Below are positions 22,016 to 30,604 of a stretch of 64,000 nt of DNA, piece after piece. The translations under genes and the position numbers were made by a program. The notes beneath the pieces are model-generated. The model ran no database searches. It had not been told where the DNA came from and saw only the letters and a list, made by a program, of their open reading frames with translations. The stretch is taken from IMG/VR virus record IMGVR_UViG_3300009163_000026, positions 22,856 to 86,855 of that record; one strand, given 5' to 3'. Position 1 is the stretch's first letter; each line of letters begins with the position of its first letter. This DNA is from a virus.

Positions 22016-23992
22016 TTATGGATGAGTTAAAAACTTAAGACTCTGTTGAACTAAAATGTTAATTTCTTCTAATGAAGCTCCTTCTTCTTCCTCGTCTTCT
22101 GATGAAGCTCCTTCTTCTTCCTCGTTATCGTCATTAAAATGTTCGCTCAGCTTACGTTGCAGCGACGCCATAGCGTCTTTCATTTCTTGCTGGCTAAATT
22201 CAATATCTTTGCCTCTATCATCTTTGATTTTCTGTTGTTGTGCTGGAGTGAGATTCTTATCTAGAGCGAGCTTGAATAAAGGAAATAGCTCTATATCATT
22301 ATGCTTAGCATTTGCAAGATAGCTATATGTTACTGCCGCAAGATCTCTAGCATTTTCCGCTATCTGTGTATTTATAATACTATAAATTCTTGAGATAGTT
22401 TTAAATTCATTATCAATATCTTTATTAAAACTAACAGGTATGCTATCAGCAAACTCTTTATACTTTTTCTCATTACCATGAGGGTGCGGGATTGGTACCT
22501 TACCAGTAACATAATCACCTAACCCACAGTTTGTAATAAACTGTCTCATGATTGATTGAAATAGATTTTTAAGTTGACCCATACCGCTAGTCACCTGCTG
22601 CGCTGTACCACCCTTACTTTTCCCAGTAGAAGTTTTTGAAGCGTAAGTCAGCTTTTGTATAATTGAATCCCTAGCTTCAGAATCACTACTAAACTTAAAG
22701 ATACCCTTAATGTTATTATTTATACTCATTATGTATTCTTTAAATCGACTGGCCCACTTCGAGTTAATTTTAGCTTGTGTGTCTTGTATTATATCCTTTA
22801 AATATGTCTCAGCGAGTATCTTGTCTAATTCACTCTTTTTACTTTGAAGTTGCGCATTCGCACGAGCCTTCTCCGGTGTACCATCAATAAGCGTCTCATA
22901 GTTTGATGTTAATTCAGCAATTTCACCTGTTAATCGCTTATTTGCCGCATTAGTTATAAAATCTTGCGTGTATATAAATTCAGAGAGAGCAACGAAGTTT
23001 CTCGGATTCGGGGCATTATGGCCGATTGATTTTTTGTTACCTCCCTGTTTAATGAATGTGGTTTTAAATTCCTCTTCAGACTGAGCTTCTTTCATTTGCT
23101 TTAAGAATCCCATTACAAGTGGATGAATCAGAGAGTGTTCAGTACCATCTCTCTTGGTAACTTTTACAGTATCAGCCCATTCTTTCCAGCTTTTGAAATC
23201 TATTTCAAGCCATACCGATTTAAAGCGGTCCCGTAGAGCATCTAACATCTTCTCTACTCCTAAACCACTTTCAGGAAGATTACCAGCACCATGAACTGTC
23301 CAAGCTTCTTTGTTAGCTATTCTTCGTCCAGAGATCATTCTCTCATCCTTATGAAGAAGTCCGTATAGAGCTGTCTGTGTACCGGTCTCAGCTTGGTTGA
23401 TCTCATCTAAGAATAACATACCTGCAGCATTAGGCAAGAATAAAACTACCATCCAGGTTTCAAATAAAGAGTCCATTGTATCTTTTTTTGTTTGAGATTT
23501 AAATGGCGTGCCTTTTAGTTCATATTTTTCGTAAGCTGTCATACGAACATCAATAAAAATATAATACTTATCGGGGTTTTCGTAAACTTCGGTAAATTTA
23601 TCCTCATTTGAGCCTAATTTTACAAGCTCGATAAATTCCCTTGTGCCGTTATACCTTGATTGACAAATATGTTTAGCAGTATCAAGTATAATAGCGGATT
23701 TACCCATCCCGGGATCACCTAATACACAAATAGAATGATTAAGATCGTTATCATAACCGTTAGAATTTTTAAAGAGATATTCTCTTAAAGAAGGTATATC
23801 CATAACGGGTAATTCCATCCCGCCTCTGATTGCTGTCTTATCAACTGTAGATCTAAACGGTATATTTTCCATAGATGAAGGTAGTAGACCTTCATCTGAA
23901 TCCTCATAGTCAAAGGGAGCCTCAGTTAGTAATGATACTCGTTGACCTTTGTTATTTTTCTCTAAAAATTGTAAATAGTAGTCAGTTGACAT
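22016..23992 (-). CDS. MoxR/CobS-like AAA+ ATPase
   Basis: 658 residues. Walker A GDPGMGKS at 92-99, Walker B LFLDE at 193-197 within GMLFLDEINQAETGTQTAL, and an arginine-rich segment EKMLDALRDRFKSVW. MoxR ATPases remodel or load partners recognised by VWA proteins, here the two genes just downstream. The C-terminus ends in duplicated acidic units (DEEEEGASSEDEEEEGAS) that are likely disordered. T4-like marine phages often carry a CobS-type ATPase; the full trio in consecutive genes is more informative. Confidence 0.85.
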   Translation of the reverse strand: MSTDYYLQFLEKNNKGQRVSLLTEAPFDYEDSDEGLLPSSMENIPFRSTVDKTAIRGGMELPVMDIPSLREYLFKNSNGYDNDLNHSICVLGDPGMGKSAIILDTAKHICQSRYNGTREFIELVKLGSNEDKFTEVYENPDKYYIFIDVRMTAYEKYELKGTPFKSQTKKDTMDSLFETWMVVLFLPNAAGMLFLDEINQAETGTQTALYGLLHKDERMISGRRIANKEAWTVHGAGNLPESGLGVEKMLDALRDRFKSVWLEIDFKSWKEWADTVKVTKRDGTEHSLIHPLVMGFLKQMKEAQSEEEFKTTFIKQGGNKKSIGHNAPNPRNFVALSEFIYTQDFITNAANKRLTGEIAELTSNYETLIDGTPEKARANAQLQSKKSELDKILAETYLKDIIQDTQAKINSKWASRFKEYIMSINNNIKGIFKFSSDSEARDSIIQKLTYASKTSTGKSKGGTAQQVTSGMGQLKNLFQSIMRQFITNCGLGDYVTGKVPIPHPHGNEKKYKEFADSIPVSFNKDIDNEFKTISRIYSIINTQIAENARDLAAVTYSYLANAKHNDIELFPLFKLALDKNLTPAQQQKIKDDRGKDIEFSQQEMKDAMASLQRKLSEHFNDDNEEEEGASSEDEEEEGASLEEINILVQQSLKFLTHP

Positions 23993-24000
23993 GATATATC

Positions 24001-24008
24001 TATTTATG
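24001..24008 (-). promoter_or_regulatory. Late-promoter-like box CATAAATA
   Basis: One mismatch from TATAAATA, 8 bp before the MoxR start at 23992; probably serves the whole trio. Confidence 0.5.
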
Positions 24009-24033
24009 CCTCGTGAGTAAATACTCTATAAAC

Positions 24034-24393
24034 TTAAAGCTTAAAACTATTCGGCTTAACACTACGGATATACTGCTCACCATATGCCTCAAGTGTTCCA
24101 GAGATAAACTGAAACTGTCTCTGTGAGAGGGAGTCAATATCTTTTAACTTCTTATAGCTTATAAGGTATTCAGCTTTAAATTTATCCTCCCTATCCTCTC
24201 TCTTATACCATTTAAGTCCATTGGCGTAAGGCTTAACCTTACCAGCAAAGTGGAAAGCTGTTAATGTAGCGTAACCACCTTTCTTTTCTGCGGCTGCTTG
24301 TATCTTAGCAGCTCCAGAAGCCCGCTTCTTTATAAATTCAAGGAAATCATCTACTGTATCTATAATTTTTTCAAAAAGTCCAATGAATTGCAT
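24034..24393 (-). CDS. Hypothetical phage protein
   Basis: 119 residues. Starts MQFIGLFEKIIDTVDDFLEF, then a basic helix (KKRASGAAKIQAAAEKKGGY) and a LTAFHFAGK segment. A late promoter box precedes it and the MoxR operon follows, so it may be co-expressed with the trio. No family recognised. Confidence 0.65.
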   Translation of the reverse strand: MQFIGLFEKIIDTVDDFLEFIKKRASGAAKIQAAAEKKGGYATLTAFHFAGKVKPYANGLKWYKREDREDKFKAEYLISYKKLKDIDSLSQRQFQFISGTLEAYGEQYIRSVKPNSFKL

Positions 24394-24400
24394 ATAGATA

Positions 24401-24408
24401 TATTTATA
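24401..24408 (-). promoter_or_regulatory. T4-type late promoter box TATAAATA
   Basis: Exact box 7 bp before the start at 24393. It overlaps the stop of the 24404-24637 gene. Confidence 0.6.
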
Positions 24409-24637
24409 GGTAAGGCTGTTGATTATAATTAATACCTTCAGTTACTCCACATGAGAACATATGAAGAATAGCTTTTTCAAGCTGCTCGATAGTAAAGAGT
24501 TTCAGTGTCATAAAGTCTCTATAGGTGTTGAACTTGAATGCATTGCCTTCTAAGCATGTATATGCTGTATTAAATGCATCCTGCGTGTTAAACTTAATGT
24601 AGAGGCCTTCGAGCGGTTGGTTGATATCAATTGTCAT
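24404..24637 (-). CDS. Hypothetical protein
   Basis: 77 residues, beta/alpha composition (GLYIKFNTQDAFNTAYTCLE). No family recognised. Element 15 lies upstream. Confidence 0.6.
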   Translation of the reverse strand: MTIDINQPLEGLYIKFNTQDAFNTAYTCLEGNAFKFNTYRDFMTLKLFTIEQLEKAILHMFSCGVTEGINYNQQPYL

Positions 24638-24642
24638 ATTAT

Positions 24643-24662
24643 GATTGTAAGTAAGTTCCTTT
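24643..24662 (-). promoter_or_regulatory. GGAAC/TATAAT element 15
   Basis: AAAGGAACTTACTTACAATC, 5 bp before the start at 24637; -10-like part is weak. Confidence 0.5.
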
Positions 24663-24686
24663 GTCGTAATTATTTGTAGAGAAAAT

Positions 24687-24717
24687 AAAACGCCCGGTAC
24701 TAAGTACCGGGCGTTTT
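24687..24717. terminator. Bidirectional intrinsic terminator
   Basis: A 14-bp perfect stem with a 3-nt loop (AAAACGCCCGGTAC / GTACCGGGCGTTTT), T-run on either strand. It ends the transcript of 24740-24967. Confidence 0.85.
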
Positions 24718-24739
24718 ATTTAGTTATGCAATCAGTATA

Positions 24740-24967
24740 TTACTTAGTAGTAATGCCATTCATCTTGAGCGCACGTGCCAGGTCGCGTGGTGCGACTCGG
24801 ACCCACTCAGACGATCCACCTGTCTTAGTCTCCATCAACGCACTATGGCCTTGGATCTCAAACTCACCATTCGGCTGCCGCAGAAAGGTAACGTTGAAGT
24901 TCTTAGGGTTCTTAGTTGCATTGCGATTTGCGAGATACTCGCTCCATGTTTCGTTTGTTTTCTTCAT
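24740..24967 (-). CDS. Hypothetical protein
   Basis: 75 residues. MKKTNETWSEYLANRNATKN start, a beta-rich centre (NVTFLRQPNGEFEIQGHSAL) and a helical end. Isolated between a terminator and a spacer. No family recognised. Confidence 0.65.
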   Translation of the reverse strand: MKKTNETWSEYLANRNATKNPKNFNVTFLRQPNGEFEIQGHSALMETKTGGSSEWVRVAPRDLARALKMNGITTK

Positions 24968-25004
24968 AAATTATATTATCATTATATGATCTATCCTATA
25001 CAAA

Positions 25005-25253
25005 TCAAGAGATATTCTCAGATGATTTGACCTTCTCAATCCAGCCTTCCTGGATGATCATCCAATCGTGGATGCATGCACGCTCAGCAATTAACCGCTG
25101 AGCGCATCCCTGACGGGCATCGGTTATGTGAGTACGAGACCATCGAGTGAAGAAGCGCTCCAGTACCTCCTCACGCGTAAGGCGTACCGTCCTGGTGCCG
25201 ATTGGATGATCGTTCTCAGCGTATTCAGGCTCTGTGTGGCAGTAGTAAATCAT
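25005..25253 (-). CDS. Hypothetical phage protein
   Basis: 82 residues. YYCHTEPEYAE start and a CIHDWMIIQEGW end; the IHDW-x-V-x-W ending recalls small phage proteins of unknown function (from memory). Confidence 0.6.
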   Translation of the reverse strand: MIYYCHTEPEYAENDHPIGTRTVRLTREEVLERFFTRWSRTHITDARQGCAQRLIAERACIHDWMIIQEGWIEKVKSSENIS

Positions 25254-25254
25254 A

Positions 25255-25279
25255 TTATTATTATATTAGAGTTCCCTTA
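25255..25279 (-). promoter_or_regulatory. GGAAC/TATAAT element 16
   Basis: TAAGGGAACTCTAATATAAT, starting at the stop of 25277 and ending next to the start at 25253. One of the closest to consensus. Confidence 0.65.
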
Positions 25280-25450
25280 ATAGCATTCACTATCTGTCAT
25301 TCCTTTTAATGAGATTGACTTACGCTTACGATATGTTGGTGACCGCAGGTAGATATTCTCACGCTCCACTGGCTTGAAGATGACTGACGAGACGTCTTTA
25401 TGCTTCAGCAGTGAGATTGGATCTGGCTTAATAACTTGTTTTACAAACAT
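25277..25450 (-). CDS. 57-residue basic hypothetical protein
   Basis: Starts MFVKQVIKPDPISLLKHKDV, contains YRKRKSISLKGMTDSECY at the end. It is flanked by elements 16 and 17. No family recognised. Confidence 0.65.
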   Translation of the reverse strand: MFVKQVIKPDPISLLKHKDVSSVIFKPVERENIYLRSPTYRKRKSISLKGMTDSECY

Positions 25451-25453
25451 ACT

Positions 25454-25473
25454 TTATTATATTGAAGTTCCCA
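25454..25473 (-). promoter_or_regulatory. GGAAC/TATAAT element 17
   Basis: GGGAACTTCAATATAATAAA, 3 bp before the start at 25450 and directly below the dnaK terminator. Confidence 0.6.
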
Positions 25474-25505
25474 AAAAACCCCTACCTGGAAAACCAAGTA
25501 GGGGT
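25473..25505 (-). terminator. dnaK terminator
   Basis: ACCCCTAC stem with CCA/TGG extension and an AAAA loop; on the minus strand it is followed by TTTTTT. Lies 17 bp after the dnaK stop. Confidence 0.8.
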
Positions 25506-25522
25506 AAGTTAGTACTTACTTG

Positions 25523-27391
25523 TTATGCGGCAGTTTCCTCAACCACTTCAGCATCGAACACACCATCTTTATCAGCTTGTGATTCATCTACTGGCTTAGG
25601 CATTGCTTGCGCTAATTGCATAAGCAATGCTTCAAGTTCACCTTGAGCAGCCTTAAGCGCATCAATATCTTCACCAGCTAAAGCTAGGTTACAAGCAGCA
25701 ATCTTTTCTGTTACTGTCTCTTTAAGCTCACTCGGGATATTCTCTCCCAGCTCTCTTACCTGACCTTCAACATTAAACACAAGTGAACTACACTGATTGC
25801 GTTGATCGATCATATCTACGCGCAGCTTATCAGCATCAGCGTGCAGCTCTGCGTCAGCTTTTGCCTGCTCAATCTCTTCTTTTGATAGTCCAGACGATCC
25901 TTCAATTGAAATTTTCTGCTCCTTGCCGGACTGCTTATCTTTAGCAGACACATGCAGGATACCGTTTGCATCAATATCGAAGGTTACTTCAATTTGAGGT
26001 TCACCTCTACGCGCAGGTGCAATACCGTCTAGTTTAAATTGACCTAGTAATTTATTATCACTAAACATCTTACGCTCACCTTGACAGATTTGAATATCTA
26101 CAGCGGGCTGATTATCAGCTGCTGTAGAGAACGTTTGACTTTTCTTAGCAGGTATAGTTGTATTACGTTCGATAATGTTAGTAGCGATGCCGCCCATTGT
26201 TTCAATTGAGAGTGAGAGAGGAGTAACATCAAGTAGTAGTACATCTGTTACATCTCCTGCTAACACACCGCCTTGAATAGCAGCACCTAACGCAACAACC
26301 TCATCAGGATTAACACCTTGGTTTGGTGCTTTACCTGCTAATGCAGCAGCGGTTTCAACAACCTTAGGCATACGCGTCATACCCCCTACCAAGACAAGTT
26401 CTACAGCACCTTTAATACCACCATCCTTTAAACATTCTTTAACAGGCTTTTTAGTGCGAGTAAACAATGAGTCAGTTAGCTGTTCGAGCTGTGATCTCGT
26501 CATTGTGAGGGAGATATGCTTAGGACCTGTAGCATCAGCCGTAACAAACGGAATTGAAATATCATAAGTCTGTGCTGATGATAGAGCAATCTTAGCCTTC
26601 TCAGACTCCTCTTTGATTCGTTGCAACGCGTCGGGCTGATTAGATAGATCAATGCCTTGATCCTTCTTAAACTCTCCTACAATCCATTCAATTAAAGCAT
26701 TATCCCAATCATCGCCACCTAGTGAGGTATCACCGTTTGTAGATAGAACTTCAAATACTCCATCACCGATTTCGAGTACTGAGATGTCGAAGGTACCGCC
26801 ACCTAAGTCATAGACAGCGATCTTACCGTCTGCCTTCTTATCTAAACCGTAAGCCAAAGCAGCTGCAGTTGGTTCGTTAATGATACGTAACACTTCAAGA
26901 CCGGCAATTTCTCCCGCTGCTTTAGTAGCGCTGCGTTGTGAATCATTAAAGTAAGCTGGTACAGTGATGACTGCTTTAGTAATTTTCTCTCCGATCTTTG
27001 CTTCTGCATCTGCTTTTAGTTTACTTAGAAGCATTGCAGCAATTTCTTGTGGTGAGTATACTTTCTTTTGACCTTCAACTTCAACTTCAATATGTGCATC
27101 ACCGTTAGCTGCTTCTACGATAGTATAAGGTACGCGCTTATCAGCGTCCTTAAGCTCGGAGAATTTGCGACCAATAAGTCGCTTTGCAGAGCTAATTGTA
27201 TTTTTTGGATTGGTTACTGCTTGACGCTTAGCGGCTTGGCCTACAAGGCGTTCACCGTTCTTAGCGAACGCTACTACTGATGGAGTAGTGCGTGCGCCTT
27301 CTGCGTTTTCAAGAATGTTCGCATCTTTACCATCCATGATGGCCATGCACGAGTTAGTAGTTCCTAGGTCGATTCCTAATATTTTTGACAT
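25523..27391 (-). CDS. dnaK: DnaK/Hsp70 chaperone
   Basis: 622 residues, close to the usual 635-640. All ATPase signatures are intact: [10 protein letters not shown] at the N-terminus, [27 protein letters not shown] and LVGGMTRMP. The linker and start of the substrate-binding domain read [18 protein letters not shown], and the C-terminus keeps a helical lid. It would fold virion or host proteins with ATP, working with the phage DnaJ at 2061-3170. It stands alone between a terminator and a fibre gene. The high identity to bacterial DnaK motifs suggests acquisition from a bacterium. Confidence 0.97.
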   Translation of the reverse strand: MSKILGIDLGTTNSCMAIMDGKDANILENAEGARTTPSVVAFAKNGERLVGQAAKRQAVTNPKNTISSAKRLIGRKFSELKDADKRVPYTIVEAANGDAHIEVEVEGQKKVYSPQEIAAMLLSKLKADAEAKIGEKITKAVITVPAYFNDSQRSATKAAGEIAGLEVLRIINEPTAAALAYGLDKKADGKIAVYDLGGGTFDISVLEIGDGVFEVLSTNGDTSLGGDDWDNALIEWIVGEFKKDQGIDLSNQPDALQRIKEESEKAKIALSSAQTYDISIPFVTADATGPKHISLTMTRSQLEQLTDSLFTRTKKPVKECLKDGGIKGAVELVLVGGMTRMPKVVETAAALAGKAPNQGVNPDEVVALGAAIQGGVLAGDVTDVLLLDVTPLSLSIETMGGIATNIIERNTTIPAKKSQTFSTAADNQPAVDIQICQGERKMFSDNKLLGQFKLDGIAPARRGEPQIEVTFDIDANGILHVSAKDKQSGKEQKISIEGSSGLSKEEIEQAKADAELHADADKLRVDMIDQRNQCSSLVFNVEGQVRELGENIPSELKETVTEKIAACNLALAGEDIDALKAAQGELEALLMQLAQAMPKPVDESQADKDGVFDAEVVEETAA

Positions 27392-27475
27392 ATATACGAA
27401 TTTATATTATCAAATGTATTTTTCAACTATTTTTAATAAGAAAATCTAAGTACTATTGTTTTTTATAGTCGTATT

Positions 27476-28684
27476 TTAAGGAAGACTTCTAATCATCGCT
27501 CCCTCGAAGAATCCGGTTACCGTAACATTATTACTTGCTATGACCCAAATTTGCATTTTATCTCCCGCTGTACATGAAAGAATAGTTTGACAAGTGCTTC
27601 TAACTGTAGCCGCGCCCATTTGATTTCCTTCTATCATACTAACTCCATTTTGCTTAATCCTTGGATTTATGTTGGCGACTCCGGCGACGCTATTGTAAAT
27701 CGTTGATAGAAATAAATAGTATCCCGTTATAGGTATTGTATACTCACCGGCTGAAACTCCACTATTTGTATCATACATCACCGTAAAGTTTGTAAGTCTT
27801 TCATCAATATTCCCATTAGGCACAATGGTTGTTGTCGTCGTGGGTACAATTGTAACCTTAAACAATGGTCCTTGACCAACGACGTTAGGGGCGAGTTTAA
27901 CTTGAGTAATAGCTTGGTTGTTAATCCTATCAGTTGTAACAGCGCTTAAGGCTATTCTATCGGTTGTTACCGCAGTTAAAGCAAGCTTAGCTGTTGTGAT
28001 CGCCTTATTGTTAATTACCTCGGTCGTCACTGCACTTAATGAGATTTTGTCTGTTGTTATTGTAAGCCCAGCAAGTGCATCATTAAGTATGTTTGGAGCT
28101 AGTTTTGCTAGCGTGACAGATTGGTTGTTAATCCTGTCAGTTGTAACAGCGCTTAAGGCTATCTTATCAGTTGTGATAGCGGTTAGAGCTATTCTATCAG
28201 TTGTAATAGCGCTTAAAGCTATCTTATCAGTTGTAATAGCTTTATTGTTAATTACTGCGGTTGTTACTGCACTTAAAGCAATCTTCTCTGTTGTAACAGC
28301 CTGACTGTAAATCTTTGGTGTTATGACAGAGTCTACAGCAAGCTTATCTGAATTAACAGCTTGATTTACAATTTTTACTGTTGTAACAGAATCAACAGCG
28401 AGCTTATCCGCTGTAACAGCGAGGTTGTTAATTCTATTAGTTGTGACAGCACTTAAAGCAATTTTCTCTGTTGTTATAGCACTTAAAGCAATTTTCTCTG
28501 TTGTAATCTGTGATTCTGCAACTGCAGGAATTTGAGATATAATAGATGCAGCAAAATTCGCTATTGTTATTTTTTTATTAGTACCACTTGTAGACATAGT
28601 TGTATCTGCAATGTCAACTAGTTGTAATACGTCTGTAGCTCTTAGGTTAGTTGCTGCTGTTAGTGACGTGATTTTGCGTGCCAT
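27476..28684 (-). CDS. Repeat-rich tail fibre with C1q/TNF-like tip
   Basis: 402 residues from MARKITSLTAATNL; 20 in-frame codons upstream precede the promoter and are not used. Residues 1-50 form an anchor-like domain. Then come about 15 short units of the type ITTDKIALSAVTTDRI, a trimeric fibre shaft repeat. The last 130 residues (starting near FKVTIVPTTTTTIVP; then YTIPITGYYLFLSTIYN) look like a C1q/TNF jelly-roll tip. It probably contacts the host surface. A CTAAATATA box precedes the start. Confidence 0.75.
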   Translation of the reverse strand: MARKITSLTAATNLRATDVLQLVDIADTTMSTSGTNKKITIANFAASIISQIPAVAESQITTEKIALSAITTEKIALSAVTTNRINNLAVTADKLAVDSVTTVKIVNQAVNSDKLAVDSVITPKIYSQAVTTEKIALSAVTTAVINNKAITTDKIALSAITTDRIALTAITTDKIALSAVTTDRINNQSVTLAKLAPNILNDALAGLTITTDKISLSAVTTEVINNKAITTAKLALTAVTTDRIALSAVTTDRINNQAITQVKLAPNVVGQGPLFKVTIVPTTTTTIVPNGNIDERLTNFTVMYDTNSGVSAGEYTIPITGYYLFLSTIYNSVAGVANINPRIKQNGVSMIEGNQMGAATVRSTCQTILSCTAGDKMQIWVIASNNVTVTGFFEGAMIRSLP

Positions 28685-28735
28685 ATCTATATTTAGTCTA
28701 ATAGGTAAACAACTAAACTGATTACTAAAACTATA

Positions 28736-28767
28736 GACCCTCACCTAGCGTTAGCCAAGTGAGGGTC
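28736..28767 (-). terminator. Probable terminator after the outer-membrane protein gene
   Basis: A 9-bp perfect stem (GACCCTCAC / GTGAGGGTC) 29 bp after the stop at 28796; no strong T-run. Confidence 0.55.
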
Positions 28768-28795
28768 TTGTAATTGTTAATATTAACGTTACGTA

Positions 28796-29533
28796 TTAGA
28801 ACGCACGCTTGAAGGCGATGCCGCCAAAGAATTCGTTCTCTGTATTGCCGTTAGCGCCTTGAAAATCGCTCAGTGAGATTGAGTATGCCACAAACGGTAC
28901 AGCAACAATGCCGCAGAATGTAGTATCGATTTCAGTAGACAGGGTTGTCTCTACATAAGTAGCCTCTCCTTGTTCTACGATATAACCAAGAGCTGTATTC
29001 AGATCAAGGGTAAAGGGCAGACCGAAGCTGTTTTTATAATCGACGCTGAATTCACCGTAGCTATTGTTGTCTCCTTCAACAGCGATATACTGTGTAAGGG
29101 ATAGATCAACAGGACCAACAGCTCTCGAAACGCCAAGGCCAACCTCCTGAGCTGCACCGCCAGTGTTGGTGACGAAGCCAGAGCTAAACCAGGTATAGCT
29201 TGCCGAGAAGCGAAAGTCGGCGATGTCTTTAGAAAAGACAGCAGACAGATCACCTTGATTATCCTCAATGGATTGCGAATTACTATAATCAGCAATCAAA
29301 CTAAGGTTAATATCAGCAGGTAGAACGATTGAACCAGTAACAACAGCAGACGCTTCATTCTGACCAATGTCTTGACCACGCCACATGTTAGTTGAACTAT
29401 AACCAACTTCAACGCTTGCATCAATTGTAGGTGATGGGCTTGGAGTTAGTTGAGGTGAACCAGCCGTAACGACTTGTACATTAGCGAGTGTAGCTAGAGC
29501 TACGATTGTAAACAGTGTGTTTAGTTTCTTCAT
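28796..29533 (-). CDS. Outer-membrane beta-barrel protein
   Basis: 245 residues. Signal peptide at about 1-25 (KKLNTLFTIVALATLANVQV then VTAG). The mature part alternates amphipathic strands (SVEVGYSSTNMWRGQDIG, FRFSASYTWFSSGF) and ends GGIAFKRAF with a terminal Phe, the BAM-recognised beta-signal. It resembles TorF-type putative porins. In a phage it could block receptor-mediated superinfection or change permeability of the infected cell; neither is shown. No clear GGAAC/TATAAT element or exact late box precedes it. Confidence 0.75.
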   Translation of the reverse strand: MKKLNTLFTIVALATLANVQVVTAGSPQLTPSPSPTIDASVEVGYSSTNMWRGQDIGQNEASAVVTGSIVLPADINLSLIADYSNSQSIEDNQGDLSAVFSKDIADFRFSASYTWFSSGFVTNTGGAAQEVGLGVSRAVGPVDLSLTQYIAVEGDNNSYGEFSVDYKNSFGLPFTLDLNTALGYIVEQGEATYVETTLSTEIDTTFCGIVAVPFVAYSISLSDFQGANGNTENEFFGGIAFKRAF

Positions 29534-29577
29534 ATAAGAATAATGTAAACACTGTAACTGTTAATGCAAGCAGAAAA

Positions 29578-29889
29578 TTAAATCTCTTTCCAGCCGCAAC
29601 CACAGCATAAAAATTGCTTATCCATGTAAGAGCCATACCCTTTAGTTCTAACTAAAACAGCATCCCCTACAGAAAGAGCGCGATGTGATTTCCATCGTGT
29701 GCTAAGTATTTCAAGCTGCGATTGACTTAATAATGACTCTGGTGCATTGGAGATATGAAAGGCTTCTTCTGCTGCAGCTTCACCCTGACACTCCGTCCAA
29801 TACCATAACGCAAATGTACGATGCGCGTCGCGTTCTTCAGAAAATAATTTTGTATTATCAATATTTAAATAAATCTCTACTTCCGTCAT
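29578..29889 (-). CDS. Hypothetical protein with C-terminal Cys cluster
   Basis: 103 residues. RTFALWYWTECQGEAAAEEA at the start and QFLCCGCGWKEI at the end. No family recognised. Confidence 0.6.
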   Translation of the reverse strand: MTEVEIYLNIDNTKLFSEERDAHRTFALWYWTECQGEAAAEEAFHISNAPESLLSQSQLEILSTRWKSHRALSVGDAVLVRTKGYGSYMDKQFLCCGCGWKEI

Positions 29890-29893
29890 ACCT

Positions 29894-29914
29894 TGATTAT
29901 AAGGATGTTCCTTT
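29894..29914 (-). promoter_or_regulatory. GGAAC/TATAAT element 18
   Basis: AAAGGAACATCCTTATAATC, 4 bp before the start at 29889. Confidence 0.55.
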
Positions 29915-29938
29915 CAACTAAGTTACGAGCCAAAAATA

Positions 29939-30151
29939 TTACCAATAAGGACTTCTCCTAAGAGAGTAATAATAATTCAACGGCCTTGAATAGTATTCGT
30001 AAGGATAGGAATACCTTGGGTAAAATCTGTAATAATTAACACACGGATATTCTATGGGCTCAATATAAGCCGGGTCAATATATACATTACCTGTTGGTGT
30101 TATGACGCAAGAACACAATGCTAGTGATGCAAGTAAGGATAATAGTTTCAT
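29939..30151 (-). CDS. Small Tyr-rich lipoprotein
   Basis: 70 residues. Signal MKLLSLLASLALCSC with lipobox L-C-S-C, so Cys15 would be lipidated. The mature chain is extraordinarily rich in Tyr and Pro (YYRFYPRYSYPYEYYSRP), probably disordered or aggregating. It lies between a small gene and the tRNAs, and could act in the host envelope. Confidence 0.65.
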   Translation of the reverse strand: MKLLSLLASLALCSCVITPTGNVYIDPAYIEPIEYPCVNYYRFYPRYSYPYEYYSRPLNYYYSLRRSPYW

Positions 30152-30169
30152 GTTGATATTTAGTATATA

Positions 30170-30246
30170 TGGTGAGAGTGGAGGAATTCGAATCCCCGAC
30201 CTAAGGAGTAGAAATCCTTTGCTCTATCCAGCTGAGCTACACTCCC
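30170..30246 (-). tRNA. tRNA-Arg(UCU)
   Basis: Full cloverleaf: acceptor GGGAGTG/CACTCTC, D arm, anticodon stem AAGGA/TCCTT with loop TTTCTAC, T-loop TTCGAAT, A73 and encoded CCA. It reads AGA, a codon favoured in AT-rich genes. Confidence 0.9.
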
Positions 30247-30257
30247 TTTTATAAATT

Positions 30258-30334
30258 TGGTACCCCCGCTTGGGCTTGAACCAAGGACCTGTCGATTATG
30301 AGTCGAATGCTCTAACCAGCTGAGCTACAAGGGT
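30258..30334 (-). tRNA. tRNA with CAU anticodon (Ile2 or Met)
   Basis: Acceptor ACCCTTG/CGGGGGT, anticodon loop CTCATAA, T-loop TTCAAGC, A73 and encoded CCA. The GACTCATAATCG anticodon arm matches tRNA-Ile2, whose C34 is changed to lysidine to read AUA; elongator Met is the alternative. Position 27-43 is mismatched. Confidence 0.85.
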
Positions 30335-30380
30335 ATATAGAAAATTATTCGAACCTTTTAAAGACATGCTCAGGTCTTAC

Positions 30381-30402
30381 CTAAGTATATCGAAGTTCCT
30401 TA
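30381..30402 (-). promoter_or_regulatory. GGAAC/TATAAT element 19, before the tRNA pair
   Basis: TAAGGAACTTCGATATACTTAG begins at the stop of 30400 and precedes tRNA genes, not a protein gene. Confidence 0.6.
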
Positions 30403-30597
30403 AGCGGAAGCCTTAGCGTCTCGGCGTGCATTCTTCTCAGCAGTAATCTCATTGCGGCGAGCTTTAGCAACAGCGATGATTTCCTGAAGAACCTTACGTG
30501 CACGTGTTGAAGCAGATGCATTACCATTAATAAACTTCTCATCATCTACTGAGAAGGTACCTGCAAGTTGAATTAGTTGTTCTGTTGTCTTTGTCAT
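30400..30597 (-). CDS. Histone H1/Hc1-like small basic protein
   Basis: 65 residues. The middle EKFINGNASASTRARKVLQE followed by a Lys/Arg/Ala-rich helix (AKARRNEITAEKNARRDAK) matches the layout of bacterial Hc1-type histone-like proteins, which have KF-GN-A-GTR-RKALQEIK. It may compact or protect DNA. The match is from memory, and phage proteins of this type are common. Confidence 0.6.
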   Translation of the reverse strand: MTKTTEQLIQLAGTFSVDDEKFINGNASASTRARKVLQEIIAVAKARRNEITAEKNARRDAKASA

Positions 30598-30604
30598 ATG
30601 AGTT

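Noticed and set aside
27918-28304. Plus-strand 128-codon open frame opposite the fibre gene
   Set aside because: Repetitive antisense of the TDKIALSAVT repeats with no other support.
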